A stretch of DNA of 64,000 nucleotides from Ligustrum vulgare (GCA_963555705.1 OY743190.1:37988929-38052928), one strand, 5' to 3'; numbered from the stretch's first letter, positions 46,869-61,168 are shown. Numbers and translations: made by a program. The notes: generated by a model not told the origin, from the letters alone.

Positions 46869-49800
46869 ACCCTACCACCTTAAAATTTTAAATTTCGTCC
46901 TCGAAATTTAAAATTTTCTTAATTTAAAATAATTTGATACTTGATCAAAATTTCTTCTTTCTTGAACCAGGTAGTTTCATCACTACCAGGTCTTCTCCAT
47001 TGAACTTTAAAAATGAAGGATGAAATTGGGACAAGTTTAAAGTCGAAATTTGGACTTAAAGATTTAAACGAATTTAAATTTCTTTTCTTAAAATCATTTA
47101 AATAACTAATATGACTAGACGAGAACGCTGGTTTTGAATAATAATTGTTAAGGTTGGAGAGTCGTAGCGAAAAGTTTGGTAAAACAAGTCTTTTAAGTTT
47201 GAAAATTTCTCGGTCGCTACAATCTTCTCCACTTAAAATAATTTCATCCTTGAAATTTTAAACTTTCTTGATCTAAATATATCTGGTTATTAAGCCAGAC
47301 TTCTTTCTTCTTTCTTTTCTCAACAATTTCATCATTATTATATCTACCCCCACTGGACTTTGACTATAGGAATCTCTTTGTTTCTTAAGACATGGACTTT
47401 TCTCTCTACTATGCACATAGGTGCCTCTTCATAAGTCAAATATTTCTAAACTAAAATAAACTAATAATTCACCATGTGATTTGAATCATGAACATACTTT
47501 CTCAGTAGGTAAACATGAAATACTTTGTGAACAGCTGTAAATTCTGGTGGCGAAGTCAAACAATAAGCCACATTACCTACTTTCTCCAATATTTCAAATG
47601 ATCCGATAAAATGAGATCTTAAATTCCCTCTCTTGTCAAAACGAAAGGTACCTTTTATAGGATCTATACTAATATCGAAACCACAAAATATTCATTGATC
47701 CAAATGCTTAAACCAAAAATCAAGAAGATTGATCAAGAATAAATCCTTGGAATCCAAAATATAAAAGCGCGATATAATTTTCAAAATATTGAGTGCAAAA
47801 CCCAAACTTGGCAGAATCTTTCTGAAAAGATTTACCAACGTAATCATTTATAAGCTCGACTGAAACTCCTTTTTCATAATTGGAGAAATTCAAACTTGAA
47901 TCCTTTAATCCATACTTTTAAATCATGAATCAAGTACTCGGTATCACATACTCATTCTAACTGAGGGCTAAGATACTAACTTAAAGCAGCATCATAAGGA
48001 TCAGATATGATATTCTCAAACTTAAGAAACCTCACTAATTTCCAAATCTGAAGTTCAAGATTCAATTTTCCCTGTTCTCCCAAAACTTCGATTCATGTCA
48101 CACTATGAACAATTCTCTAATTAAGTCTATCACCATTGAATAAAACTTCTGTGAATCATATAGGATTCCTCATCAAGTTTGCTTAACTTAAAGATACAAG
48201 TCACACAAATGATCTTCTCAGGTTTTCCATTATTGTAGCAAAATACTTTACTCACATCAAAAGTACAACCGATAATAATTAATCGAAACTGCATCACCAA
48301 AATCTTAAATAAATCCATATATTATGACTCAAAATGAAAATTCTCAATCGTATGTAATATTTCACCATAATGTAATAGACCATCAAAATAATATCAATTA
48401 ACCCAATATTCACACGATTCTTCACGGGATAACCATAACATCTTTTAACCGTCTAATCACCAGATCCTGTAGTAATCATGTAACCTGTCACATATCATCG
48501 TATCATATGACCTCAAATATTCATATCAATCTCTCTATAATACCCATCATACCTATCATGTGAACCTTATACGTCAATCTGCTCACTAAAATTATATATC
48601 AATCTCTCAGACTAATAAATTTTGGATTCTACCGTTGTCACTCTTCTGCTCATCACTCCAAAATAAGTCATCACTGTGAAGTCTCATCCCTATTTTCCAT
48701 AAATTCTATCCACAAAGACAATTTCGTAAAATTTCATTTCTTATTTTCGAACCAAGATACCATTAGTAAAATTTCCAAAATTTCAAGGTATAATCTTACC
48801 ATAAACTTTCCTCCGATCGAATGCATTACTTCTGCAATACATGTACAAAATCTAGGACTTAATAAAATTTTCTTTCATCAGTTTCATCCAAAAATTTTCT
48901 CTCATGATCTTCTATTATCATAAATGAAAACTTAACATACATAAGTGAATCATTCAAATTACGAGGAAACCTGATTTATTTTCCATGACTGAGATTTATC
49001 ATTCTTTAAATTCCACTTAGAACCAAATACAACATAACTTATTCATGGAAAAACAACTTATTTCATAATCTCAACACATCATCACCTTAAATTCTCGACC
49101 TAAGAAAATCACATTATTCCTTAAAATTTTCTCTTGTACCTTTTATATTCAAATGACCTTATGACCATCATCATTATCTCACATAACCCCAAACATTCAA
49201 TCACATATCTCTAATTTCTCACTTCGAATAAATGGCTACTCCTTTAAGGCATCTCACCATAAAATATTTTCAATATCTCCCATTCATGATAACTGACTAT
49301 TCTCAATAATCATATTACGTGTAAATTCAACAAACGGTAAATAGTTTTCCTAACTATCACCGAGGTTTAAAATGCAAACTCTTAACTTAGCCTCTAAACT
49401 CTGTATAAAGAATTATTTGCTGACCACTCAAGTCATTATTCAATAATCTAAATGACATCACGTCTCTTCACTAATCTCTGTAAGCCCGTTACGAAAATCC
49501 ATACAAAATCTTCTCCAAATTTCAATAAATCTTTTCTATTTCCTTAAAAATATATATCAAACCTTAATAATTTGTCATCTCTAAAACTTCTTATCACCAA
49601 ATATCACCAAAAATAATTAAAACAATTATCTGAATATTCTGTCTATGTAGTACACCCAATAACATATTATTCACAAATCAACATGATATCATCAGCTTAT
49701 CTTTAACATATCCTCCCCATCAAATTCCAAAATAACTCAACAGTATCATCTCCTATCCTCATAATTTATAATATTTTCCAATACAAATGATCATTCCTTA

Positions 49801-51026
49801 CTAGTGATAAACTCGTTCCCAAGAATAATTAAAATTCTTCCCAATAACGCCATAATACTTGTCTTCACTTATCTTTCAAAATATAATTTATCATTTACTA
49901 AATCTCGCTTATGGTATAAATGAACTTGCAATTCTAACCTTAATCCCCTTAGTGGTTGCATACCATATTATGCTCTTAATTTCCAAATGATAAAATTCTA
50001 GATAGAGTCTCCCTTGAAATTTGGACTTATCCAATCCGTAGGTATACTTCATAACCAACGATAACAAATAACTCCAAATTTGTCCACAGCGATTTAAATA
50101 TTAACAAAAATTCCAACACTTCAATATCATCAAAAATATCCCAGAAAATCAATTCATAATTCCTCAACATAACAATTTCAAATCCTATTTTCAAATATAA
50201 ATATCTCAGTTCCTTCAATACATTAATTGGCTCAAAATACCACTCATACTTATGAATATATACCTCAAATTATAATCCCAAAATTTAATCACCAGATCAA
50301 ACTACATAATAAATTTCTCTTCGAAATAGAGGAATAATTCATTTACTCAACATAATATCCATTACTTAATTCCCAATAACTAAGGACCAAATCTTTAAAC
50401 CTCTAATTTCAAAATTCTTCTCATAAAAGTCTCAATAAATCACATCACTTATAATCTCAACATCTCATCACAACTTCATAAAACTAGATTGTTATTTCTC
50501 GTTTAATCTAAACGATGGATATTCCAAAAATATTGTCTAATCCTTTCTGTTGACTTCTCGTAAATGATGCCATGTTTAAAATCAATTATGCAAAGTCCAG
50601 TTAGGGTTCATCATTTCCAAGTTCGAGGACAAAAACTATTTTGAAATCATTCTTAAATCATATTATTCCCATTATGCTCAACACTCGTTCTCTTTCTTTT
50701 CTTTTCTTTCTGAAAAATTTCTCGTTATGCTTCAAAACTCATTTCTTTCTTTACTTCTTCATTATTTCGGATACTAGTTTTCTAATTCTTTCTCGTCTTT
50801 TCTTTTCTTTTCTCGTCAAATTCTCAAAACATTTATTCTCAAGTATCCGAAATAAATCAATAAAGTAAACATACTAAACTTCGTTACCTTCGGAGCCGGC
50901 GGAAAATGATGGCAATGGCAAAAAGTCGTCAAAACATTATTTCTATTATTTTTAGAAAAATTTATTTTCTTATTTTGTAAAAAAAAAAAAAGTCTACAGA
51001 AACGTAGACCCGCTCTGATACCACGC
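46869..51026 (-). mobile_element. Array internal region 2
   Basis: 4158 bp with the same content as internal 1; the A-run before the primer site is shorter. Private change near 47167. Minus-strand remnants sit at the offsets listed for unit 1. Confidence 0.9.
51011..51023 (-). other. tRNA-iMet primer-binding site, array unit 2
   Basis: Minus strand TGGTATCAGAGCG beside LTR3. Confidence 0.92.
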
Positions 51027-53637
51027 TGTAACGCCCCGAGTTCCGAGGAGCGCGGGAACGTCACTTTTCTAAATTCTTGAATAAACTTTGTTGCGGAAAG
51101 ATGATTAAATATTAAATATTGCATTTATCGGATAAAAGTTTAGCGATAATTCAAATGGAATAAGTATTTTCGTACAAATTTGTGAATAAGACAATTCTTG
51201 ATAAAATGAAATAATCATTTCAAAGTTCACGACTTTAAAAAAAATATCAATTTGTAATTTTCCGTCATTGCCCATCACTCGCCATCGTCTCCGAAATCTG
51301 CAAAAGTTGTTAAAATAACGGGTTGAGCATTTCAAAAATGAAATACTCAGTAGACTCATCGCCAGTAATTAATCTACAAGATAATTGAACACGTAATCAT
51401 GCAAATAATGTAGTGACATTCTTTTCTTATTCATAGGCATCACACAGTGAACGCAAATGAACACATTCTTTTCTTTTCTTGGCTAGCAGATAAGTTATGC
51501 CCAGCATAACATAAATTCTTTATCTCAAAAGAGATATTCTTTTCTCATGCAATTAAGCATAAAATCACACAAATCCACATAACACATGCAATTATATTAT
51601 AAATCAATTAGTGGGGGCGAGTCTACCTTATATCCGACGAGTGCAAAGTTGAGCGGGAAACGACTTAAATCCTTTAAATCTCCGTACGCTTCGTCTAGCC
51701 AATAAGTTACATTAGTCTTGTGAAATTTATAGTTTAAACACGATAATTTACAATTTGAGTACTGAAATTTATGATTTGAAAGTTGAGGGACTAAAATGAG
51801 TACTTTTGAAAGTTTGAGATTTATGAATATACATATATATATATATATATATCATTTTAAATCAATATGAACAAAATCAAAAGACTTAAAAATATGGGCT
51901 TAAATAATTGCTTTTAAACATTTGAGGACTAAAATGTAAATCTTTTAAAACTTGGGCTTAAAATCAAATGAATTAAATCAGCAGGGACTGAAACAAAATG
52001 GGTTTGATACTTAGGGGTTAAAATAATAACTTTTGAAATTTAGGGCTGAAATTGTAAATATTAAAAATCAGATTTTTATATCAAAACACACTCTCTCTCT
52101 CCCTCGTTATTCTCTCTCTAAACTTGCAAACCAGGAAGAGGAGGAGCTGGCGATCGACCATTTTCCAGTCAAGGCTGCCGGAGCTCTAGCGCCGGCGGTT
52201 GGCAGCGTTACTGCCGCCATCACTTGGCGGCAGTGGGGGTGGTTTTTGGGTGCAAAAACGAAGGCAAAACCGAGGCTTGGAGGTTAAACCCTTTGGTGAT
52301 TTTTCCGGCGATACTCCAAATGGAATGGTTTGGGAGTGGAGGTAAGTATATGGGTTATGTTTTAAATTCGGTTTTGGGTTTGATTTTGGGGACTTGGATT
52401 GGGTTTGAGCGTTGGGCAGGGGCGGCTTCGAGGGGTGGTTGGCTGTGTGTGGTTGTGCTTGGTGGTCCGTTGGTGGTGATGATGATAATGGGTTGTGCAG
52501 TGGGTGTTGCTGCGGTTGGTATTGGCCGTGGAGTTGGTGGTGGCGGTTTGGATGTATTTTGGTTCGGTTGGTGGTTGATTGCAGTGGCGGTCTTGGAGGT
52601 TGAGGTGGTCGGGTGGCGGTTTGGATGTATTTTGGTTCGGTTGGTGGTTGATTGCAGTGGCGGTCTTGGAGGTTGAGGTGGTCGGGTGGTGATTTTGAAA
52701 ATGGGTGTGCAGTGGAGGTGTGGTGTTCGATGTTGAGGCAGCGTGGTGATGGCCGACTGTCGTGTGGTGGCTTGTGGAATTTGAATCACAGGCAGCGTGT
52801 TAGGTTCGACTGGGATAGATGGAGAAGGGTGGTGGTGGTGTGAGACCATTTCAGTGGAGTAGGAGAGAAAAATTACCAGATTGCTTGTTTGGCTTGAGTG
52901 AGTTCGTATAGAATGAAAAAAAATGGAATATAAGTCATGGTTTGTTTGCTGTATATTGGTAAGTTGCTGGTTCGGGTGAGGATTGAAGGAATGATGATCA
53001 GTTGGATGCATATTTGAGGGCTGAAAAGGAGATACAGATTTTGGAAGGCTGCAAATTGAAATCTCTTGATTGAGGAAGAAATGCAGGAATATCTTGATTG
53101 AGGAAGAAATGCAGGAATTGAAATCACTGAGCGCAGAATTGAGGGGGCTGCAAGAGGAAAATTTGGATACATGCAGATTTGGGATGGATTGCTGGAATTT
53201 GCCAAAAATTGAAATTGGTAAGGGTCATGAATTGGGTTGTGGAAATGGGATTAACATGTGGGAAAAATGGATTTTTGGGAAATTCAGAATTATTCCATGT
53301 AGGGCTGGAGTTTGAAATTTTTGGATTTAAAATCATTAAAATTTGAATTAGGATTTTAAAAAAAAATGTGACATTGGAATATATTTTAAAATAGATTTCG
53401 GAAATTTAATTACGATGAAAATAAATTTAATTTCATTCATAATTTGGACTAAAATTTATCGTTAAAGATACTTTTGGAAATTTCTTAAAATTGAAATTGA
53501 ACTACGATAAATTTAAATAATTTAAATTTTAACTTAAATTGGTTAGACGAAATTGTGTTTAAAATAAATAGGTAAAGTCGTAGCGACACGTTTTAAATAA
53601 TATTTAAATAAGTCACAGAAAATTCTCGGTCGCTACA
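51027..53637 (-). repeat. Array LTR 3
   Basis: 2611 bp, with the TTCCGAGG start variant shared with LTR4. Private change at 53091. Confidence 0.93.
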
Positions 53638-56600
53638 ACCCTACCACCTTAAAATTTTAAATTTCGTCCTCGAAATTTAAAATTTTCTTAATTTAAAATA
53701 ATTTGATACTTGATCAAAATTTCTTCTTTCTTGAACCAGGTAGTTTCATCACTACCAGGTCTTCTCCATTGAACTTTAAAAATGAAGGATGAAATTGGGA
53801 CAAGTTTAAAGTCGAAATTTGGACTTAAAGATTTAAACGAATTTAAATTTCTTTTCTTAAAATCATTTAAATAACTAATATGACTAGACGAGAACGCTGG
53901 TTTTGAATAATAATTGTTAAGGTTGGAGAGTCGTAGCGACAAGTTTGGTAAAACAAGTCTTTTAAGTTTGAAAATTTCTCGGTCGCTACAATCTTCTCCA
54001 CTTAAAATAATTTCATCCTTGAAATTTTAAACTTTCTTGATCTAAATATATCTGGTTATTAAGCCAGACTTCTTTCTTCTTTCTTTTCTCAACAATTTCA
54101 TCATTATTATATCTACCCCCACTGGACTTTGACTATAGGAATCTCTTTGTTTCTTAAGACATGGACTTTTCTCTCTACTATGCACATAGGTGCCTCTTCA
54201 TAAGTCAAATATTTCTAAACTAAAATAAACTAATAATTCACCATGTGATTTGAATCATGAACATACTTTCTCAGTAGGTAAACATGAAATACTTTGTGAA
54301 CAGCTGTAAATTCTGGTGGCGAAGTCAAACAATAAGTCACATTACCTACTTTCTCCAATATTTCAAATGATCCGATAAAATGAGATCTTAAATTCCCTCT
54401 CTTGTCAAAACGAAAGGTACCTTTTATAGGATCTATACTAATATCGAAACCACAAAATATTCATTGATCCAAATGCTTAAACCAAAAATCAAGAAGATTG
54501 ATCAAGAATAAATCCTTGGAATCCAAAATATAAAAGCGCGATATAATTTTCAAAATATTGAGTGCAAAACCCAAACTTGGCAGAATCTTTCTGAAAAGAT
54601 TTACCAACGTAATCATTTATAAGCTCGACTGAAACTCCTTTTTCATAATTGGAGAAATTCAAACTTGAATCCTTTAATCCATACTTTTAAATCATGAATC
54701 AAGTACTCGGTATCACATACTCATTCTAACTGAGGGCTAAGATACTAACTTAAAGCAGCATCATAAGGATCAGATATGATATTCTCAAACTTAAGAAACC
54801 TCACTAATTTCCAAATCTGAAGTTCAAGATTCAATTTTCCCTGTTCTCCCAAAACTTCGATTCATGTCACACTATGAACAATTCTCTAATTAAGTCTATC
54901 ACCATTGAATAAAACTTCTGTGAATCATATAGGATTCCTCATCAAGTTTGCTTAACTTAAAGATACAAGTCACACAAATGATCTTCTCAGGTTTTCCATT
55001 ATTGTAGCAAAATACTTTACTCACATCAAAAGTACAACCGATAATAATTAATCGAAACTGCATCACCAAAATCTTAAATAAATCCATATATTATGACTCA
55101 AAATGAAAATTCTCAATCGTATGTAATATTTCACCATAATGTAATAGACCATCAAAATAATATCAATTAACCCAATATTCACACGATTCTTCACGGGATA
55201 ACCATAACATCTTTTAACCGTCTAATCACCAGATCCTGTAGTAATCATGTAACCTGTCACATATCATCGTATCATATGACCTCAAATATTCATATCAATC
55301 TCTCTATAATACCCATCATACCTATCATGTGAACCTTATACGTCAATCTGCTCACTAAAATTATATATCAATCTCTCAGACTAATAAATTTTGGATTCTA
55401 CCGTTGTCACTCTTCTGCTCATCACTCCAAAATAAGTCATCACTGTGAAGTCTCATCCCTATTTTCCATAAATTCTATCCACAAAGACAATTTCGTAAAA
55501 TTTCATTTCTTATTTTCGAACCAAGATACCATTAGTAAAATTTCCAAAATTTCAAGGTATAATCTTACCATAAACTTTCCTCCGATCGAATGCATTACTT
55601 CTGCAATACATGTACAAAATCTAGGACTTAATAAAATTTTCTTTCATCAGTTTCATCCAAAAATTTTCTCTCATGATCTTCTATTATCATAAATGAAAAC
55701 TTAACATACATAAGTGAATCATTCAAATTACGAGGAAACCTGATTTATTTTCCATGACTGAGATTTATCATTCTTTAAATTCCACTTAGAACCAAATACA
55801 ACATAACTTATTCATGGAAAAACAACTTATTTCATAATCTCAACACATCATCACCTTAAATTCTCGACCTAAGAAAATCACATTATTCCTTAAAATTTTC
55901 TCTTGTACCTTTTATATTCAAATGACCTTATGACCATCATCATTATCTCACATAACCCCAAACATTCAATCACATATCTCTAATTTCTCACTTCGAATAA
56001 ATGGCTACTCCTTTAAGGCATCTCACCATAAAATATTTTCAATATCTCCCATTCATGATAACTGACTATTCTCAATAATCATATTACGTGTAAATTCAAC
56101 AAACGGTAAATAGTTTTCCTAACTATCACCGAGGTTTAAAATGCAAACTCTTAACTTAGCCTCTAAACTCTGTATAAAGAATTATTTGCTGACCACTCAA
56201 GTCATTATTCAATAATCTAAATGACATCACGTCTCTTCACTAATCTCTGTAAGCCCGTTACGAAAATCCATACAAAATCTTCTCCAAATTTCAATAAATC
56301 TTTTCTATTTCCTTAAAAATATATATCAAACCTTAATAATTTGTCATCTCTAAAACTTCTTATCACCAAATATCACCAAAAATAATTAAAACAATTATCT
56401 GAATATTCTGTCTATGTAGTACACCCAATAACATATTATTCACAAATCAACATGATATCATCAGCTTATCTTTAACATATCCTCCCCATCAAATTCCAAA
56501 ATAACTCAACAGTATCATCTCCTATCCTCATAATTTATAATATTTTCCAATACAAATGATCATTCCTTACTAGTGATAAACTCGTTCCCAAGAATAATTA

Positions 56601-57795
56601 AAATTCTTCCCAATAACGCCATAATACTTGTCTTCACTTATCTTTCAAAATATAATTTATCATTTACTAAATCTCGCTTATGGTATAAATGAACTTGCAA
56701 TTCTAACCTTAATCCCCTTAGTGGTTGCATACCATATTATGCTCTTAATTTCCAAATGATAAAATTCTAGATAGAGTCTCCCTTGAAATTTGGACTTATC
56801 CAATCCGTAGGTATACTTCATAACCAACGATAACAAATAACTCCAAATTTGTCCACAGCGATTTAAATATTAACAAAAATTCCAACACTTCAATATCATC
56901 AAAAATATCCCAGAAAATCAATTCATAATTCCTCAACATAACAATTTCAAATCCTATTTTCAAATATAAATATCTCAGTTCCTTCAATACATTAATTGGC
57001 TCAAAATACCACTCATACTTATGAATATATACCTCAAATTATAATCCCAAAATTTAATCACCAGATCAAACTACATAATAAATTTCTCTTCGAAATAGAG
57101 GAATAATTCATTTACTCAACATAATATCCATTACTTAATTCCCAATAACTAAGGACCAAATCTTTAAACCTCTAATTTCAAAATTCTTCTCATAAAAGTC
57201 TCAATAAATCACATCACTTATAATCTCAACATCTCATCACAACTTCATAAAACTAGATTGTTATTTCTCGTTTAATCTAAACGATGGATATTCCAAAAAT
57301 ATTGTCTAATCCTTTCTGTTGACTTCTCGTAAATGATGCCATGTTTAAAATCAATTATGCAAAGTCCAGTTAGGGTTCATCATTTCCAAGTTCGAGGACA
57401 AAAACTATTTTGAAATCATTCTTAAATCATATTATTCCCATTATGCTCAACACTCGTTCTCTTTCTTTTCTTTTCTTTCTGAAAAATTTCTCGTTATGCT
57501 TCAAAACTCATTTCTTTCTTTACTTCTTCATTATTTCGGATACTAGTTTTCTAATTCTTTCTCGTCTTTTCTTTTCTTTTCTCGTCAAATTCTCAAAACA
57601 TTTATTCTCAAGTATCCGAAATAAATCAATAAAGTAAACATACTAAACTTCGTTACCTTCGGAGCCGGCGGAAAATGATGGCAATGGCAAAAAGTCGTCA
57701 AAACATTATTTCTATTATTTTTAGAAAAATTTATTTTCTTATTTTGTAAAAAAAAAAAAAGTCTACAGAAACGTAGACCCGCTCTGATACCACGC
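53638..57795 (-). mobile_element. Array internal region 3
   Basis: 4158 bp, nearly identical to internal 2. Private change near 54336. Confidence 0.9.
57780..57792 (-). other. tRNA-iMet primer-binding site, array unit 3
   Basis: Minus strand TGGTATCAGAGCG beside LTR4, the outermost 5' LTR in element orientation. Confidence 0.92.
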
Positions 57796-60406
57796 TGTAA
57801 CGCCCCGAGTTCCGAGGAGCGCGGGAACGTCACTTTTCTAAATTCTTGAATAAACTTTGTTGCGGAAAGATGATTAAATATTAAATATTGCATTTATCGG
57901 ATAAAAGTTTAGCGATAATTCAAATGGAATAAGTATTTTCGTACAAATTTGTGAATAAGACAATTCTTGATAAAATGAAATAATCATTTCAAAGTTCACG
58001 ACTTTAAAAAAAATATCAATTTGTAATTTTCCGTCATTGCCCATCACTCGCCATCGTCTCCGAAATCTGCAAAAGTTGTTAAAATAACGGGTTGAGCATT
58101 TCAAAAATGAAATACTCAGTAGACTCATCGCCAGTAATTAATCTACAAGATAATTGAACACGTAATCATGCAAATAATGTAGTGACATTCTTTTCTTATT
58201 CATAGGCATCACACAGTGAACGCAAATGAACACATTCTTTTCTTTTCTTGGCTAGCAGATAAGTTATGCCCAGCATAACATAAATTCTTTATCTCAAAAG
58301 AGATATTCTTTTCTCATGCAATTAAGCATAAAATCACACAAATCCACATAACACATGCAATTATATTATAAATCAATTAGTGGGGGCGAGTCTACCTTAT
58401 ATCCGACGAGTGCAAAGTTGAGCGGGAAACGACTTAAATCCTTTAAATCTCCGTACGCTTCGTCTAGCCAATAAGTTACATTAGTCTTGTGAAATTTATA
58501 GTTTAAACACGATAATTTACAATTTGAGTACTGAAATTTATGATTTGAAAGTTGAGGGACTAAAATGAGTACTTTTGAAAGTTTGAGATTTATGAATATA
58601 CATATATATATATATATATATCATTTTAAATCAATATGAACAAAATCAAAAGACTTAAAAATATGGGCTTAAATAATTGCTTTTAAACATTTGAGGACTA
58701 AAATGTAAATCTTTTAAAACTTGGGCTTAAAATCAAATGAATTAAATCAGCAGGGACTGAAACAAAATGGGTTTGATACTTAGGGGTTAAAATAATAACT
58801 TTTGAAATTTAGGGCTGAAATTGTAAATATTAAAAATCAGATTTTTATATCAAAACACACTCTCTCTCTCCCTCGTTATTCTCTCTCTAAACTTGCAAAC
58901 CAGGAAGAGGAGGAGCTGGCGATCGACCATTTTCCAGTCAAGGCTGCCGGAGCTCTAGCGCCGGCGGTTGGCAGCGTTACTGCCGCCATCACTTGGCGGC
59001 AGTGGGGGTGGTTTTTGGGTGCAAAAACGAAGGCAAAACCGAGGCTTGGAGGTTAAACCCTTTGGTGATTTTTCCGGCGATACTCCAAATGGAATGGTTT
59101 GGGAGTGGAGGTAAGTATATGGGTTATGTTTTAAATTCGGTTTTGGGTTTGATTTTGGGGACTTGGATTGGGTTTGAGCGTTGGGCAGGGGCGGCTTCGA
59201 GGGGTGGTTGGCTGTGTGTGGTTGTGCTTGGTGGTCCGTTGGTGGTGATGATGATAATGGGTTGTGCAGTGGGTGTTGCTGCGGTTGGTATTGGCCGTGG
59301 AGTTGGTGGTGGCGGTTTGGATGTATTTTGGTTCGGTTGGTGGTTGATTGCAGTGGCGGTCTTGGAGGTTGAGGTGGTCGGGTGGCGGTTTGGATGTATT
59401 TTGGTTCGGTTGGTGGTTGATTGCAGTGGCGGTCTTGGAGGTTGAGGTGGTCGGGTGGTGATTTTGAAAATGGGTGTGCAGTGGAGGTGTGGTGTTCGAT
59501 GTTGAGGCAGCGTGGTGATGGCCGACTGTCGTGTGGTGGCTTGTGGAATTTGAATCACAGGCAGCGTGTTAGGTTCGACTGGGATAGATGGAGAAGGGTG
59601 GTGGTGGTGTGAGACCATTTCAGTGGAGTAGGAGAGAAAAATTACCAGATTGCTTGTTTGGCTTGAGTGAGTTCGTATAGAATGAAAAAAAATGGAATAT
59701 AAGTCATGGTTTGTTTGCTGTATATTGGTAAGTTGCTGGTTCGGGTGAGGATTGAAGGAATGATGATCAGTTGGATGCATATTTGAGGGCTGAAAAGGAG
59801 ATACAGATTTTGGAAGGCTGCAAATTGAAATCTCTTGATTGAGGAAGAAATGCAGGAATCTCTTGATTGAGGAAGAAATGCAGGAATTGAAATCACTGAG
59901 CGCAGAATTGAGGGGGCTGCAAGAGGAAAATTTGGATACATGCAGATTTGGGATGGATTGCTGGAATTTGCCAAAAATTGAAATTGGTAAGGGTCATGAA
60001 TTGGGTTGTGGAAATGGGATTAACATGTGGGAAAAATGGATTTTTGGGAAATTCAGAATTATTCCATGTAGGGCTGGAGTTTGAAATTTTTGGATTTAAA
60101 ATCATTAAAATTTGAATTAGGATTTTAAAAAAAAATGTGACATTGGAATATATTTTAAAATAGATTTCGGAAATTTAATTACGATGAAAATAAATTTAAT
60201 TTCATTCATAATTTGGACTAAAATTTATCGTTAAAGATACTTTTGGAAATTTCTTAAAATTGAAATTGAACTACGATAAATTTAAATAATTTAAATTTTA
60301 ACTTAAATTGGTTAGAAGAAATTGTGTTTAAAATAAATAGGTAAAGTCGTAGCGACACGTTTTAAATAATATTTAAATAAGTCACAGAAAATTCTCGGTC
60401 GCTACA
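57796..60406 (-). repeat. Array LTR 4
   Basis: 2611 bp, closest to LTR3. Private change at 60314-60317 (GAAGAA). Followed by CTTAA, closing the array. Confidence 0.93.
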
Positions 60407-60608
60407 CTTAACATCATAGGTAGCATACGATTCTTATCATAGGAATGATCAATATTGTATGCTCTATTCTTTTGAGTTTCACTCAACTAGTTTTCCTTTT
60501 TGAACCTAGAATTGGACAACCAAAATCTCTAGGTTTGGTTTCCACCAAGTTACTCGTCATTGCATTGGCTTTAAACCCATTCCCCTCGATAAATATAACA
60601 CTTGCTCC
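60407..60608 (-). other. Copia-3 3' untranslated region, right part
   Basis: Continues 37472. It ends with CTTGCTCC (60601-60608), the left 8-bp duplication of the hAT MITE. Confidence 0.7.
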
Positions 60609-61168
60609 CAGGGGTGGACCCAGGGTGGGGCCTCATGGGGCACGTGCCCCAGTAAAACAAAAATATTTTTTTTTTCTGGTAGGTAACTTTTTTTGTTTTA
60701 ATATTAAAACTTGATATATTAAGATATAAATATAATAGTGCACCTTTGCAGTGCACTCAGGACTCAGCATTTTGAAGATGATACATTACATATAATTTCT
60801 TTTTTTATATAAAAATAGTGTACCAATGAAAGTGGAGCCATGAGCAGTGGGGGATGTGATTTATGTTAATTATATTATAAGTGTGCAAGGTTAATATAAT
60901 TATTTATTTGTTTGGGGATTGAATATTTTCAAGTACTTTTTCATTTTTCGGTCTCTTCTTACAAAAAAAATGTTTGGGGGCAGTGTGATTTATGCTAATT
61001 ATATTATAAGTGTGCAAGGTTAATATAATTATTTATTTGTTTGGGGATTGAATATTTTCAAGTACTTTTTCATTTTTCATTCTCTTCTTACCAAAAAAAA
61101 ATTTCTGGGGCGCTGCCCCCGTACCATCCATGTGCCCCACTAATATAATAGCTCTGTGTCCGCCACTG
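60609..61168. mobile_element. Non-autonomous hAT-type MITE
   Basis: 560 bp with imperfect terminal inverted repeats (CAGGGGTGGACCCAG and, reverse-complemented right end, CAGTGGCGGACACAG) and an 8-bp duplication CTTGCTCC on both sides (60601-60608, 61169-61176). Eight-base duplications and CAG(T/G)GG ends are hAT hallmarks. There is no transposase. It interrupts the end of Copia-3 RNase H. Confidence 0.88.
60856..61113 (+). repeat. 129-bp tandem duplication inside the hAT MITE
   Basis: Two near-identical units beginning GTGATTTATG (60856) and GTGATTTATGC (60985), each with ATTATATTATAAGTGTGCAA and TTTCAAGTACTTTTTC. Confidence 0.9.

Larger units (their letters stand above)
37473..60406 (-). 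mobile_element. Tandem chromovirus-type LTR retrotransposon array: four LTRs, three internals
   Basis: The unit LTR (about 2.61 kb) plus internal (about 4.16 kb) repeats with period 6783, 6771 and 6769 bp and ends with a fourth LTR. The whole 22.9 kb has one target duplication, CTTAA (37468-37472, 60407-60411). Each internal region has a TGGTATCAGAGCG primer site beside the LTR on one side and a polypurine tract on the other, which sets the minus orientation. Coding is reduced to integrase C-terminus and chromodomain remnants, so it is a non-autonomous derivative. Each unit has private base changes: 45441-45450 and 44718 (LTR2), 53091 (LTR3), 60314 (LTR4), 47167 (internal 2) and 54336 (internal 3). 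LTR3/LTR4 and internal 2/3 are closest to each other. Confidence 0.93.

Noticed and set aside
50816..51124. 102-codon minus-strand frame across LTR and primer site (also 57585-57893)
   Set aside because: It crosses the LTR/internal border and includes the primer site in its coding; a chance frame that is closed in unit 1 by the different A-run.
37473..60406. Simple satellite or segmental duplication
   Set aside because: The unit has LTRs, tRNA primer site, polypurine tract, pol remnants and a single target-site duplication, so it is a retrotransposon array.
37473..60406. Assembly artefact from repeated reads
   Set aside because: Private changes in each unit and clean flanks argue against it, but sequence alone cannot fully exclude it; listed as a check rather than accepted.
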